In this document: in pieces, positions 51,714 to 59,641 of the stretch
How the letters are laid out: the number at the start of each line of letters is the position of its first letter
Numbering within the stretch: position 1 is the first letter of the stretch
Source of the DNA: Phenylobacterium sp. LH3H17
Lineage (GTDB): Bacteria > Pseudomonadota > Alphaproteobacteria > Caulobacterales > Caulobacteraceae
DNA: 64,000 nt
NCBI RefSeq assembly: GCF_024298925.1
Contig: NZ_CP101283.1
Location: 3,725,001-3,789,000, forward strand
Direction: 5' to 3'
Program-made: the position numbers and the translations under genes
The notes under the pieces: generated by a model
Seen by the model: the letters and a program-made list of their open reading frames with translations, nothing else
Told to the model about the DNA's origin: nothing
The model's database searches: none

Positions 51714-52640
51714 ATGCCTCTTTCCGCCTTCCAAAACACCTTCGCCGGCAACCCGCTGAACCGCGCCAGCGAGAAGCGAACCGATGTCGCCTGGCTGACC
51801 GAACAACTCCGTTCCGACGAATCGCTCGCCGTGGCGATCTGGAACGGGAAGCCCTTCGTGGAGACCACCAAGGACGGCGGCCTGCAGATCGCCTACCTGC
51901 CGGCCAGGATGGCCGAGGAGCTGTCGGGCGGCCCCGAGCGGCTGCTTTTCCTGGGACTATGGCAGGAGACCGCCGTCTTCGCCGTCGACCTGGAAGGCGG
52001 GGCCGACCCCGCCGACGGCCCGTTGTCGGGCCTGGGGCGATTCGAGGACCTGCGCGCCGTGGCCCTGCGCCTGCCGCCGACGGACGCGGCGATCATGGCC
52101 ACCTCCAAGCAGATGTTCGAGTGGCGCCGCCGCCATCGCCACTGCTCGGCCTGCGGCGAGCCGAGCGACGTGGTCGAGGGCGGCTGGAAGCGGGCCTGCC
52201 CCGCCTGCAAGGCCGAGCACTTCCCTCGCACCGATCCGGTGGTGATCATGCTGGCCGTCCACGGCGACCGCTGCATGCTGGGCCGCCAGGAGATCTGGCC
52301 CAAGGGCATGTTCTCGGCCCTGGCCGGCTTCCTGGAGCCCGGCGAGAGCATCGAGGAGGCCTGCGCCCGCGAGCTGCACGAGGAGGCGGGGTTGAAGACG
52401 CTCAGCGTCCGCTACCACTCCACCCAGCCCTGGCCCTATCCGTCCTCGCTGATGATCGGCCTGATCGCGCAGGTGGCGGACGACGACGCCACGCCCGACC
52501 AGACCGAGCTCTCCGAGGTCCGCTGGTTCACCAAGGCCGAGGCGCGCGACGTCCTGGCCGGCAAGGGCGACGGGGTCAATGCGCCCGGCGGCATGGCCAT
52601 CGCCCACCAGTTGCTGAAGGCCTGGGCCGAGGAACCCTAG
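51714..52640 (+). CDS. nudC: NAD(+) diphosphatase (NADH pyrophosphatase)
   Basis: A 308-residue Nudix hydrolase that cleaves NADH/NAD and may remove NAD caps from RNA. The zinc ribbon is CSACGEPSDVVEGGWKRACP with a following AC, HFPRTDPVVIMLAV leads in, and the Nudix box is GFLEPGESIEEACARELHEE then AG. The SQPWPYPSS motif of the family appears as TQPWPYPSSLMIG. It is divergent from the SRP RNA and overlaps the GST gene by 4 bp, tail to tail. Confidence 0.94.
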   Translation: MPLSAFQNTFAGNPLNRASEKRTDVAWLTEQLRSDESLAVAIWNGKPFVETTKDGGLQIAYLPARMAEELSGGPERLLFLGLWQETAVFAVDLEGGADPADGPLSGLGRFEDLRAVALRLPPTDAAIMATSKQMFEWRRRHRHCSACGEPSDVVEGGWKRACPACKAEHFPRTDPVVIMLAVHGDRCMLGRQEIWPKGMFSALAGFLEPGESIEEACARELHEEAGLKTLSVRYHSTQPWPYPSSLMIGLIAQVADDDATPDQTELSEVRWFTKAEARDVLAGKGDGVNAPGGMAIAHQLLKAWAEEP

Positions 52641-53260
52641 GCGCCGAAGGGCGTGGTGGCCGCGAAGCTGGGGCGCTCGCGCATTCGGTCGAGCCAGGCC
52701 TGAGCCGCCGGCGCCCGCTCAAGCGCCTGTTCGCCTTCGGGCGTCGCGGAGACGAAGTGCAGGTGGGGCAACAGGAAGCTGTCGGCCAGGGTGATCGCGC
52801 CGTCCACCAGGAAGTCATGCGCCGCCACCGCGCGGTCGATGTACTGCACCTGCCGCTCCAGCGGCCCCTTGAAGCCCGCCAGCACCTCTTCATCGGGCCC
52901 CTCCGCCCGCCACATGGCCGAGGTCCGCTCCTTGATGAGCCCGTTCATGACCGGGAACATGTAGCCGTTCACGATGCTCATCCATTGCAGCATCTCCGCC
53001 TGGGCCACGGCCTCGGCGGGCTGCAGCGCCGGCCCGGGAAAGGCGCGATCGATGTAGTGGACGATGGCCAGGGTCTCGTAGACGACGACGCCGCGATGCT
53101 CGAGCACGGGCATTTTGCCGAAGGGGTGCAGTTTCCAATGCGCGGGCAAGGCGACGTTCACCGGCTTCAGCCGCCAGGACACCCCCTTTTCCGCCGCGAC
53201 GTGCCGAGCCGCCCAGCCATAGGGACTGAGCACGTCGGTGTGCAGGACGATGTCGGCCAT
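52637..53260 (-). CDS. Glutathione S-transferase family protein
   Basis: A 207-residue two-domain GST. The thioredoxin-like N-terminus has VLHTDVLSPYGWAARHVAAE (catalytic Ser/Tyr region), HPFGKMPVLEHRGVVVYETL with cis-Pro, and AIVHYIDRAF; the helical domain includes the N-capping FLVDGAITLADSFLLPHLHF. The class is not certain. A 15-bp near-palindrome GAGACCC-G-GGGTCTC (53279-53293) lies 19 bp upstream of the start. Confidence 0.88.
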   Translation of the reverse strand: MADIVLHTDVLSPYGWAARHVAAEKGVSWRLKPVNVALPAHWKLHPFGKMPVLEHRGVVVYETLAIVHYIDRAFPGPALQPAEAVAQAEMLQWMSIVNGYMFPVMNGLIKERTSAMWRAEGPDEEVLAGFKGPLERQVQYIDRAVAAHDFLVDGAITLADSFLLPHLHFVSATPEGEQALERAPAAQAWLDRMRERPSFAATTPFGA

Positions 53261-53358
53261 TCGGTCGCCTCACGCGAAGAGACCCGGGGTCTCACCTGGG
53301 CGCGACGCTGGTCGATCCAGGCCCGGGCGGCCTTGATCGGGCTCAAATGCGACGGCGC

Positions 53359-53667
53359 CTAGCGCCGCCCGATCTCCAGCACCACCGGGATGTCCTCGCC
53401 CTTGCGGGTGCGCCGGTCGGTGCGGGCGGCCTCCAGGGCGTCGGAGAGCTCGCGGGCGAAGCGGCCGACCTCGCGGTCGAGCTTGCCCGTGACCTTGATC
53501 GTGTAGGGCGGGACGAGATCGCTCACCCCGGTCCCCCAGATCATCGAATCGACAAAGGCCGGGATGCTGGCGCCATGGCCCGGCAGGGCCTGGATGGCGT
53601 CCTTCAGCTGCGTCGTGAAGGCCGTGACGGTCGGGCAGTCCGCGGCGTCGATCGCGATGATCTTCAT
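53359..53667 (-). CDS. Small conserved-looking protein of unknown function, barstar-like
   Basis: A 102-residue protein: KIIAIDAADCPTVTAFTTQL, then KDAIQALPGHGASIPAFVDS, MIWGTGVSDLVPPYTIKVTG, and IPVVLEIGRR at the end. The helix then DSMIWG-type segment recalls the barstar fold, but similarity is faint and no barnase-like partner is near. It starts immediately after pheA ends on the same strand and probably shares its transcript. Confidence 0.6.
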   Translation of the reverse strand: MKIIAIDAADCPTVTAFTTQLKDAIQALPGHGASIPAFVDSMIWGTGVSDLVPPYTIKVTGKLDREVGRFARELSDALEAARTDRRTRKGEDIPVVLEIGRR

Positions 53668-54513
53668 CTAGCCGCGTGACCGGAACGGGTCGGCCGGATA
53701 GACGCCCATGATCGCGAACTGCTCGGAGAAGAACTGCAGTTCCTCGAAGGCCAGGGCCAGGCCGCGGTCCTCCGGACGCCCATCGACCTCGGCGTAGAAG
53801 AAGGTCGCCGTGAAAGCGCCGTTCTCCATGTAGCTCTCCAGCTTGGTCATATTGACCCCGTTGGTCGCGAAACCACCCATGGCCTTGTACAGCGCCGCGG
53901 GCAGGTTGCGGACCCGGAACACGAAGCTGGTCACGCAGGGGGTGGTGAACGGTGGCGGCGGCGGGTTCTTGTCGGCGGTCAACACCAGGAAGCGGGTGGT
54001 GTTGTGGTGCTCGTCCTCGATGTCGCGGGCCAGGATTTCCAGGCCGTAGAGCTCGGCGGCGAGCGCCGGCGAGATCGCCGCCCGGGTCGGATCGGGCTGG
54101 GCGGCCAGCAGCTTGGCGGCCAGCGCCGTATCACCCACGGCCTCGGTCTTCAGCTTCAGCCGGCGGATCGTCTTGCGGCACTGGACCAGCGCGATCGGCA
54201 TGGAGGCCACGGTCTTGAGGTCCTCCAGCTTCACGCCGGGATTGGCCATCAGCTGGAAGTGGATCGGCTTGAACCGCTCGCCGATGATCTTCAGCCCCGC
54301 CGACGGCAGCAGGTGGTGCACGTCGGCCACCCGCCCGGCGATGGAGTTCTCCACCGGGATCATGCCCAGCTGGCAGTCGCCGCTCTTCACCGCCTCGAAG
54401 GCCTCCTCGAAGGTGGCGTGCGGGACCGGCTCCATTTCGGGAAAGGCCGCGACGCAGGCCTCATGGCTGTTGGCGCCGAGCTCGCCCTGGAAGGCGATCC
54501 GTCCCTTGGTCAT
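53668..54513 (-). CDS. pheA: Prephenate dehydratase
   Basis: A 281-residue monofunctional enzyme converting prephenate to phenylpyruvate in phenylalanine synthesis. IAFQGELGANSHEACVAAFP opens the catalytic domain, MIPVENSIAGRVADVHHLL and EDEHHNTTRFLVL (the TRF motif) are catalytic, and a C-terminal ACT domain begins VTSFVFRVRNLPAALYKAMG with NMTKLESYMENGAFT in place of the common ESRP, which binds the feedback inhibitor. It overlaps kdsB by 4 bp. Confidence 0.94.
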   Translation of the reverse strand: MTKGRIAFQGELGANSHEACVAAFPEMEPVPHATFEEAFEAVKSGDCQLGMIPVENSIAGRVADVHHLLPSAGLKIIGERFKPIHFQLMANPGVKLEDLKTVASMPIALVQCRKTIRRLKLKTEAVGDTALAAKLLAAQPDPTRAAISPALAAELYGLEILARDIEDEHHNTTRFLVLTADKNPPPPPFTTPCVTSFVFRVRNLPAALYKAMGGFATNGVNMTKLESYMENGAFTATFFYAEVDGRPEDRGLALAFEELQFFSEQFAIMGVYPADPFRSRG

Positions 54514-55259
54514 GGGTTCATCCTTGCGTTCAGCCTTGCATACTGGCGCGCCCGTTCGAGGTCGGCCGGGTTATCCACCGAGATCGGGGCCTCGTCGATG
54601 ACCGCCGCCCAGATGGTCATGCCCAACTCCAGGGCGCGCAGCTGCTCCAGCCGCTCGCGCAGCTCCAGCGGCGAGGGCGGGCTCGCCGTGAACCGCTCCA
54701 GCGCCTCGCGCCGATAGCCGTAGACGCCGTGGTGCAGCCAGACCGGGCCGTCGCCATAGAGCACCGAGCGGGTGAAGTAGAGCGCCCGGCCGCTGCGCCC
54801 GTCGGGCGCCATGGCCGCCACGACCTTCGGGATGTCTGGATTGCTGCGCTCGGCCGGGTCGGCTTCCGCCACCATGACGGTGGAGATGTCGCAGTCGGGC
54901 CGTTCGGCCAGCAGCCGCGCCGCCGCCTCGACCACCGTCGGCGCCAGGAAGGGGATGTCGCCCTGCAGGTTGATCACCACGTCATGGCGGCCCTGCGGGT
55001 CCAGCACGTTCAGGGCGGCGATGATTCGGTCCGAGCCCGAGGGCAGGTCCGGGTCGGTCAGCACCGCCTCCCCGCCCGCCGCGCGGACGGCCTCGACGAT
55101 TTCGGCGTCTCCAGCGGCGATGGCCACGGGGCCAACGCCGGCGGCCTGCGCCTGGCGCAGCACACGGACGATCATCGGCACGCCTTCGATATCCGCCAAG
55201 GGCTTGCCGGGCAGTCGGGTGGCCGCCATCCGCGCGGGGATCAGGACGATCGGGTTCAT
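54510..55259 (-). CDS. kdsB: 3-deoxy-manno-octulosonate cytidylyltransferase
   Basis: A 249-residue enzyme that activates Kdo with CTP for lipopolysaccharide core. VLIPARMAATRLPGKPLADI is the nucleotide loop, VINLQGDIPFLAP the metal-binding LQGD, and LYFTRSVLYGDGPVWLHHGV then YGYRREALERF the Kdo site. Its presence implies a Kdo-containing LPS. It is cotranscribed with pheA. Confidence 0.95.
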   Translation of the reverse strand: MNPIVLIPARMAATRLPGKPLADIEGVPMIVRVLRQAQAAGVGPVAIAAGDAEIVEAVRAAGGEAVLTDPDLPSGSDRIIAALNVLDPQGRHDVVINLQGDIPFLAPTVVEAAARLLAERPDCDISTVMVAEADPAERSNPDIPKVVAAMAPDGRSGRALYFTRSVLYGDGPVWLHHGVYGYRREALERFTASPPSPLELRERLEQLRALELGMTIWAAVIDEAPISVDNPADLERARQYARLNARMNP

Positions 55260-55396
55260 GTGCGTCCATGAGCGACCAACTGGCCGGTTGCGCGGGCGGC
55301 GGTAGCGTGTAAGAGAGCCGGGCGCAATAAGGGGCGGGGATTCCCGCGCTTACGTCGGCCTTCGGGCCGGCCGATAAGAGGGCCGATTTCAGGACT

Positions 55397-56116
55397 ATGA
55401 GCGACCTAACGTTCAACAAAGTCGCCGGCGCTGTGCTGGCGACCGGTCTGGCCATTGTCGGCCTTCGCGAAATTTCCACCGGCGTGTTCGCCGCCCACGA
55501 GCTGGAGAAGCCCGGCTACGCGATCGCCGTGGTGGAAGACACCGGCGGCGGCGGCGCGACGGCCGAAGCGCCGATCGACTGGGGCACGGTCCTGCCGACC
55601 GCCGACGTCAAGGCCGGCGAGGCTGTGTTCGCCAAGTGCAAGTCCTGCCACACCATCGAGGCCGGCGGCCCGAACGGCACCGGCCCGAACCTGCACGGCA
55701 TCCTGGGCAAGAAGCCGGGCGCCCACGCGGGCTTTGCCTATTCGGCCGGCATGGTCGAGCACGGCGCCGCGGTGGGGACCTGGCAGTTCGCCGATATCTC
55801 CGAGTTCCTGAAGGCGCCGCAGAAGCACATCGCCGGCACCAAGATGACCTTCGTGGGCCTGAAGAAGCCCGAGGAACGCATCAACCTCATCGCCTATCTG
55901 AACGCCCAGGGCTCGAACCTGCCGATCCCGGCGCCGAACCCGGTGGCCGCCGCCGCGCCCGCCGCCGAAGGCGCCGCGGCTCCGGCCGAGGCTGGCGCTC
56001 CGACCGCGGCTCCCGCCGGCGCCCCGGCCAACGCCGCCGCCGTCCCGGCGCCTGCGGCGGCTGTGGCTCCTCCCGCCGCCGCCCCCGCCAAGAAGGGCGG
56101 AGAACTCGTCCACTAG
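55397..56116 (+). CDS. cycM: Membrane-anchored cytochrome c (CycM type)
   Basis: A 239-residue protein: an uncleaved N-terminal membrane helix (NKVAGAVLATGLAIVGLREI), a periplasmic class I cytochrome c domain at about 60-175 with heme motif CKSCH, GPNLHGILGKKPGAHAGFAY and the axial Met in GTKMTFVGLKKPEERINLIA, then an unusual 65-residue Ala/Pro tail ending KKGGELVH. Such proteins shuttle electrons from the bc1 complex to terminal oxidases. Two small hairpins (about 55334-55347 and 55356-55369, the latter a TTCG tetraloop) lie in its leader. Confidence 0.9.
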   Translation: MSDLTFNKVAGAVLATGLAIVGLREISTGVFAAHELEKPGYAIAVVEDTGGGGATAEAPIDWGTVLPTADVKAGEAVFAKCKSCHTIEAGGPNGTGPNLHGILGKKPGAHAGFAYSAGMVEHGAAVGTWQFADISEFLKAPQKHIAGTKMTFVGLKKPEERINLIAYLNAQGSNLPIPAPNPVAAAAPAAEGAAAPAEAGAPTAAPAGAPANAAAVPAPAAAVAPPAAAPAKKGGELVH

Positions 56117-56138
56117 GGCGCGGTTCTCTCTTCGAAGT

Positions 56139-56283
56139 TGCTCCCCCTCTGGGGGAGCTGTCGGCCTATTGGCCGACTGAGGGGGACTTTGACTCCATGC
56201 GCGTGGATGAAGCCCCCTCCGTCTCGCCGCCAAGAGGCGACGATCCACCTCCCCCAAATCGCGCTCCGCGCTGGGGGAGGATC
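56139..56283 (+). repeat. Dispersed multi-hairpin repeat, copy 3
   Basis: A 145-bp element between the convergent cycM and NlpC/P60 genes. Its reverse complement matches copy 1 closely along nearly its whole length (shared blocks include GAGACGGAGGGGGCTTCATC and GAGTCAAAGTCCCCCTCAGT). The central stem here is GTCGGCC-TATT-GGCCGAC, a different sequence but the same fold. Confidence 0.9.
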
Positions 56284-56293
56284 TAGAACCCCC

Positions 56294-57121
56294 TCACGGC
56301 CTCCGATAAGCCGTCGGATCGCCCACCCCGTTCGCCAGGTAGCGCGCGCGGGTCTGGACCAGGGGCTCGATGGCCGTGGCCATGTGGAAGGCGTTGGCGT
56401 GGATGATCCGCGTCGCGTCCAGCATCATCGCCACATGGCTGTTCCAGAACACCAGGTCGCCGCGGGCCAGGACCTCCACCGCCTCGCCGACGGCCTCCTG
56501 CTGGTCGGTGTCGCGCGGGAAGGCCTTGCCGCAGGCCAGCAGGGCCTGCTGCACCAGGCCCGAACAGTCGACCCCCAGGCTCTCGCGCCCGCCCCACAGG
56601 TAGGGCGCGCCCAGGAACCGTTCGGCCACCGCCGCCGGGTCGGTCTCGAACATCCCGATCGGCGCCAGGTGCGCCTCGATGAACCAGCCGCAATTGGCCG
56701 CCTTGGCGAACCGGCCCTCGCGGGCCTCGACGGCGACCAGGCTATTGATCGAATAGGGGCCGAGCGCCCGGGACTTGATGCTCGGCTCGGCGAAGGCGTA
56801 GGTGCGGATCGCGGCGACCCGGTGGGTGGCCGGCGGTCCGGCCGGGGCCAGGGCGGCGGTCTCCACGAAGCCCACATAGCCGTCGCGCCGCGCCTGGCCC
56901 CAGGCGTAGCCCTCGGCCTCCTCCAGCACCTCGAACACCTCGCCGAACAGGACCTGGTCGAGCTGCTCGGACCACGGGTCGGCGGCGCGCCGCAGGGCCG
57001 CGGCCGGGACGATCGCCGTCATGGCCCGGGGATCGGCATAGGTCTTGGCCGGGACCACGCCCTCCAGGGCGCGGCTGGCGAGATCGCCGCGAGCCGGGGT
57101 CACGCGCGGATCCAGGCTCAC
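56294..57121 (-). CDS. NlpC/P60 (C40) family cell-wall hydrolase
   Basis: A 275-residue protein. Two SH3-like segments (PWSEQLDQVLFGEVFEVLEE, then AWGQARRDGYVGFVETAALA) precede the C40 peptidase, in which GVDCSGLVQQALLACG holds the catalytic Cys, FWNSHVAMMLD the first His and IIHANAFHMATA the last polar residue. Such enzymes cut D-Glu-diamino-acid bonds in peptidoglycan peptides. It starts at GTG 57121 overlapping the pepA-like stop (GTGA). No signal peptide is seen, so it may act on imported muropeptides in the cytoplasm. Confidence 0.88.
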   Translation of the reverse strand: MSLDPRVTPARGDLASRALEGVVPAKTYADPRAMTAIVPAAALRRAADPWSEQLDQVLFGEVFEVLEEAEGYAWGQARRDGYVGFVETAALAPAGPPATHRVAAIRTYAFAEPSIKSRALGPYSINSLVAVEAREGRFAKAANCGWFIEAHLAPIGMFETDPAAVAERFLGAPYLWGGRESLGVDCSGLVQQALLACGKAFPRDTDQQEAVGEAVEVLARGDLVFWNSHVAMMLDATRIIHANAFHMATAIEPLVQTRARYLANGVGDPTAYRRP

Positions 57122-58497
57122 GCGAAGCGATCCCGGATCATGCGGTAGAGGGCGCGGATCGCCTGGGCCTCGCCGCCCGAGCTGAAGCCGGGTCGGCCGC
57201 GGGGATTCCAGGCGAAGATGTCGAAATGAGCCCACGGACCGGTAGGCGCGAACCGCTGCAGGAAGAGGGCGGCGGTCACCGAGCCCGCCTGGGCCCAACC
57301 GTCCGGATCGTTCTTGATGTCGGCCACGTCGCTGTCCAGGGCGTCCACATAGCCCTTCCACAGGGGCATGCGCCACATGGGGTCGGAGACCTGCGCCATG
57401 GCGGCCTCGATCTGGCCGGCCAGCTCGTCGTCGTCGGTGTAGAAGGGCGGCAGTTGCGGGCCGAGCGCCGCGCGCGCCGCACCGGTCAGGGTGGCGAGGT
57501 CGAGGGTGAGCGCCGGCTCCAGCTCGGCGGCGCGGGTCAGCGCGTCGGCCAGGATCAGCCGGCCCTCGGCGTCGGTGTTGCCCACCTCGATGGTCAGGCC
57601 CTTGCGGCTGTCCAGGATGTCGCCCGGCCGCATGGCGTCGCCGGAAATGGCGTTCTCCACCGCCGGAATCAGCACCGCCAGCCGCACCGGCAGCCTGGCG
57701 GCCATGATCATCCGGGCCAGGGCCAGGACGTGGGCCGCCCCGCCCATGTCCTTCTTCATGTTGCGCATGCCGGCCGACGGCTTGATGTCGAGCCCCCCGG
57801 TGTCGAACACCACGCCCTTGCCCACCAGGGCGATCAGAGGCTTGTCGGCCTCGCCCCAGTCGATTTCGATCATCCGCGGGCAGCGCGCGTCCACCGCCGC
57901 GCGGCCGACGGCGTGGACGGCGGGATAGTTGGCCTCCAGCAGGCCTTCGCCGGAGATCACCGTGATCCCCGCCCCGTGCTGTTCGGCGATCTCCCGGGCA
58001 ATGGTCTCGATCTGCAGCGGACCGAGGTCGTTGGGCGGGGTGTTGACCATGTCGCGAGCCAGGGCGCAGGCGTGGGAGATGCTGCGGACCTCGGCCACGT
58101 CGACGCCTTCGACCACCAGGCGCGGCTGCGGCGAAGCCTTCTTCTTGTACCGGTCGAAGCGGTAGCTCCCCAGGGCGAAGGCGAGCGCGATCAGGTCGGG
58201 GGCGAACTCCGGCGGGGCCGAGGCGATGCGGAAATCGCCGGCCGGCAGCCGGGCCGGCAGGGCGCGGAAGGTCATGGGGTCGGTGGACGCGCCCAGGCCG
58301 AACAGCACCCGGTCCAGGCCGCCCTCGGTATTGGGCACCACCAGGGCCTGGCCCGCCTTGGCCTTGAATTCGGAGAGCGCGGCATAGGCCTTCACGAAGG
58401 CCTGGCGGCCGTCGAGGAACCCTTCCAGGTCCTTCTCATAAAGCGCGTGGACGGGAACGGCCGCGCCCTGAGTGTGCTCGACGACGACTTCGGTCAT
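57118..58497 (-). CDS. Leucyl aminopeptidase family protein (M17)
   Basis: A 459-residue M17 aminopeptidase, shorter than PepA's ~500. The N-terminal domain is diverged; the catalytic domain has LVGKGVVFDTGGLDIKPSAG, MKKDMGGAAHVLALARM, and the signature NTDAEGRLILADALTRA, which holds the metal ligands and bicarbonate-binding Arg. It removes N-terminal residues from peptides in the cytoplasm. Coupling to the NlpC/P60 gene suggests joint muropeptide recycling. A perfect 18-bp palindrome (58509-58526) sits just upstream. Confidence 0.92.
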   Translation of the reverse strand: MTEVVVEHTQGAAVPVHALYEKDLEGFLDGRQAFVKAYAALSEFKAKAGQALVVPNTEGGLDRVLFGLGASTDPMTFRALPARLPAGDFRIASAPPEFAPDLIALAFALGSYRFDRYKKKASPQPRLVVEGVDVAEVRSISHACALARDMVNTPPNDLGPLQIETIAREIAEQHGAGITVISGEGLLEANYPAVHAVGRAAVDARCPRMIEIDWGEADKPLIALVGKGVVFDTGGLDIKPSAGMRNMKKDMGGAAHVLALARMIMAARLPVRLAVLIPAVENAISGDAMRPGDILDSRKGLTIEVGNTDAEGRLILADALTRAAELEPALTLDLATLTGAARAALGPQLPPFYTDDDELAGQIEAAMAQVSDPMWRMPLWKGYVDALDSDVADIKNDPDGWAQAGSVTAALFLQRFAPTGPWAHFDIFAWNPRGRPGFSSGGEAQAIRALYRMIRDRFA

Positions 58498-58596
58498 GAC
58501 GCTCTCCGGCGCCCGGCGCCGGGCGCGCTTATGCTTAACGCTTCCTTTAAGCGGGCAGGGGAGACTGGCGGCCAGTCATCCGGAGCCCGTGAAATC

Positions 58597-59439
58597 ATGT
58601 GTCGCATGTCGGCGCTCGCCGCAACCGCCGTGGCCCTGGCCCTTGCCTCCGGATCGCAGGCCAGCGCCCTGCCCTGGTCCAAGACCAAGCCCGCGGCTGC
58701 TCCCGTCGCCGCCGCGAAGGGCGATGCGCCCACCGCCACCGCCCCGCGCCGCAAGGCCACCCCGGCCGAGCGCGCCGCCGTCGCGCGGATGGACCCCCTG
58801 GCCCGCGCCGCCTTCTGGGCGCGCGAGCTGGATGTCGATCCCGCCGACGCCGAGGCGGGGGTCCAGCTCTCGATGGCCCTGCGAACCATGGGCAGCTACG
58901 ACGACGCCGTCGCCGCGATCGGCCGGACCCTGGCCGCCCAGCCCGACAATGTCGAAGCCCTGATGGAGCTCGCCAAGTCGCATGTCGGCCGGGGCCAGGG
59001 CTTCTACGCCATCGACCCCGCGCGGCGTGCGCAGCAGCTGGCGCCCCGCGATTGGCGCCCGCCGTCCCTGCTGGGCGTGGCCTATGAGCAGGCCCAGCGC
59101 GACGAGGAGGCCCTGGCGGCTCATCGCCTGGCGCTCAGCCTCGCCCCGGACAATCCTTCGGCCATCTCGAACCTCGCCCTCTTCCAGGCCAGCCACGGCC
59201 AACCGGCGGAGGCCGAGGCCCTGCTGCGCAAGGCGATCGCCAGGCCCGGCGCCCCCATGGCCGTGCGCCAGAACCTGGCCCTCGTGCTCGGCCTGCAAGG
59301 CCGGCTGGACGAGGCCGAGAAGCTGGCCCGCCAGGACCTGCCCCCGGAGCTGGTGGCCAACAACATGGCCTGGCTGCGTGCGGCCACCGCCACCGCCCCG
59401 GCTGGCCGTTCCTGGCAGGATGTCGGCCGGTCGCAGTAG
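58597..59439 (+). CDS. Exported tetratricopeptide-repeat protein (TadD-like)
   Basis: A 280-residue protein with a signal peptide (MSALAATAVALALASGSQASA after a short N-end), a basic linker, and about five TPR units from residue ~95: MGSYDDAVAAIGRTLAAQPD, QAQRDEEALAAHRLALSLAP, HGQPAEAEALLRKAIARPGA, and LQGRLDEAEKLARQDLPPEL. TPR proteins of this form (TadD) assist Tad pilus assembly, and the tad genes converge on it from the right. The start at 58597 follows CGGAG; ATG 58606 is an alternative. Confidence 0.82.
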   Translation: MCRMSALAATAVALALASGSQASALPWSKTKPAAAPVAAAKGDAPTATAPRRKATPAERAAVARMDPLARAAFWARELDVDPADAEAGVQLSMALRTMGSYDDAVAAIGRTLAAQPDNVEALMELAKSHVGRGQGFYAIDPARRAQQLAPRDWRPPSLLGVAYEQAQRDEEALAAHRLALSLAPDNPSAISNLALFQASHGQPAEAEALLRKAIARPGAPMAVRQNLALVLGLQGRLDEAEKLARQDLPPELVANNMAWLRAATATAPAGRSWQDVGRSQ

Positions 59440-59487
59440 GAGCTGCGAACGCCCGCGAGGGTGGGGCTGCTTCGAGCTGAAGCGGTC

Positions 59488-59628
59488 CTAGGATCGGCGA
59501 ATCTCAAAATAGGTCTTCCCGCCCCGCTGGAACCCCGCACGTTCATAGAAGCTCAGGGTCGCCTCCCGTCGCGACCCAACGCGGACCCTCCGTGCATGGG
59601 GCCGGTCGCGCGCAATCGGCTCCAGCAC
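59488..59628 (-). pseudogene. C-terminal remnant of a GNAT acetyltransferase
   Basis: An open minus-strand stretch, too short for usual gene calls, encodes 46 residues starting at GTG 59628. It contains EATLSFYERAGFQRGGKTYF and ends EIRRS. The SFYERAGF motif is the characteristic C-terminal strand-helix of GNAT acetyltransferases. The acetyl-CoA-binding and N-terminal parts are missing: the frame runs directly into the end of tadC. It is therefore a decayed or truncated gene on the tadC strand. Confidence 0.65.
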
Positions 59629-59641
59629 AGGACGCCTCGCC

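Noticed and set aside
53261..53358. Extra coding fragment between the GST gene and the small protein before it
   Set aside because: Both strands are open for about 30 codons, but there is no start context or recognisable motif; it reads as an ordinary intergenic gap with one palindrome.
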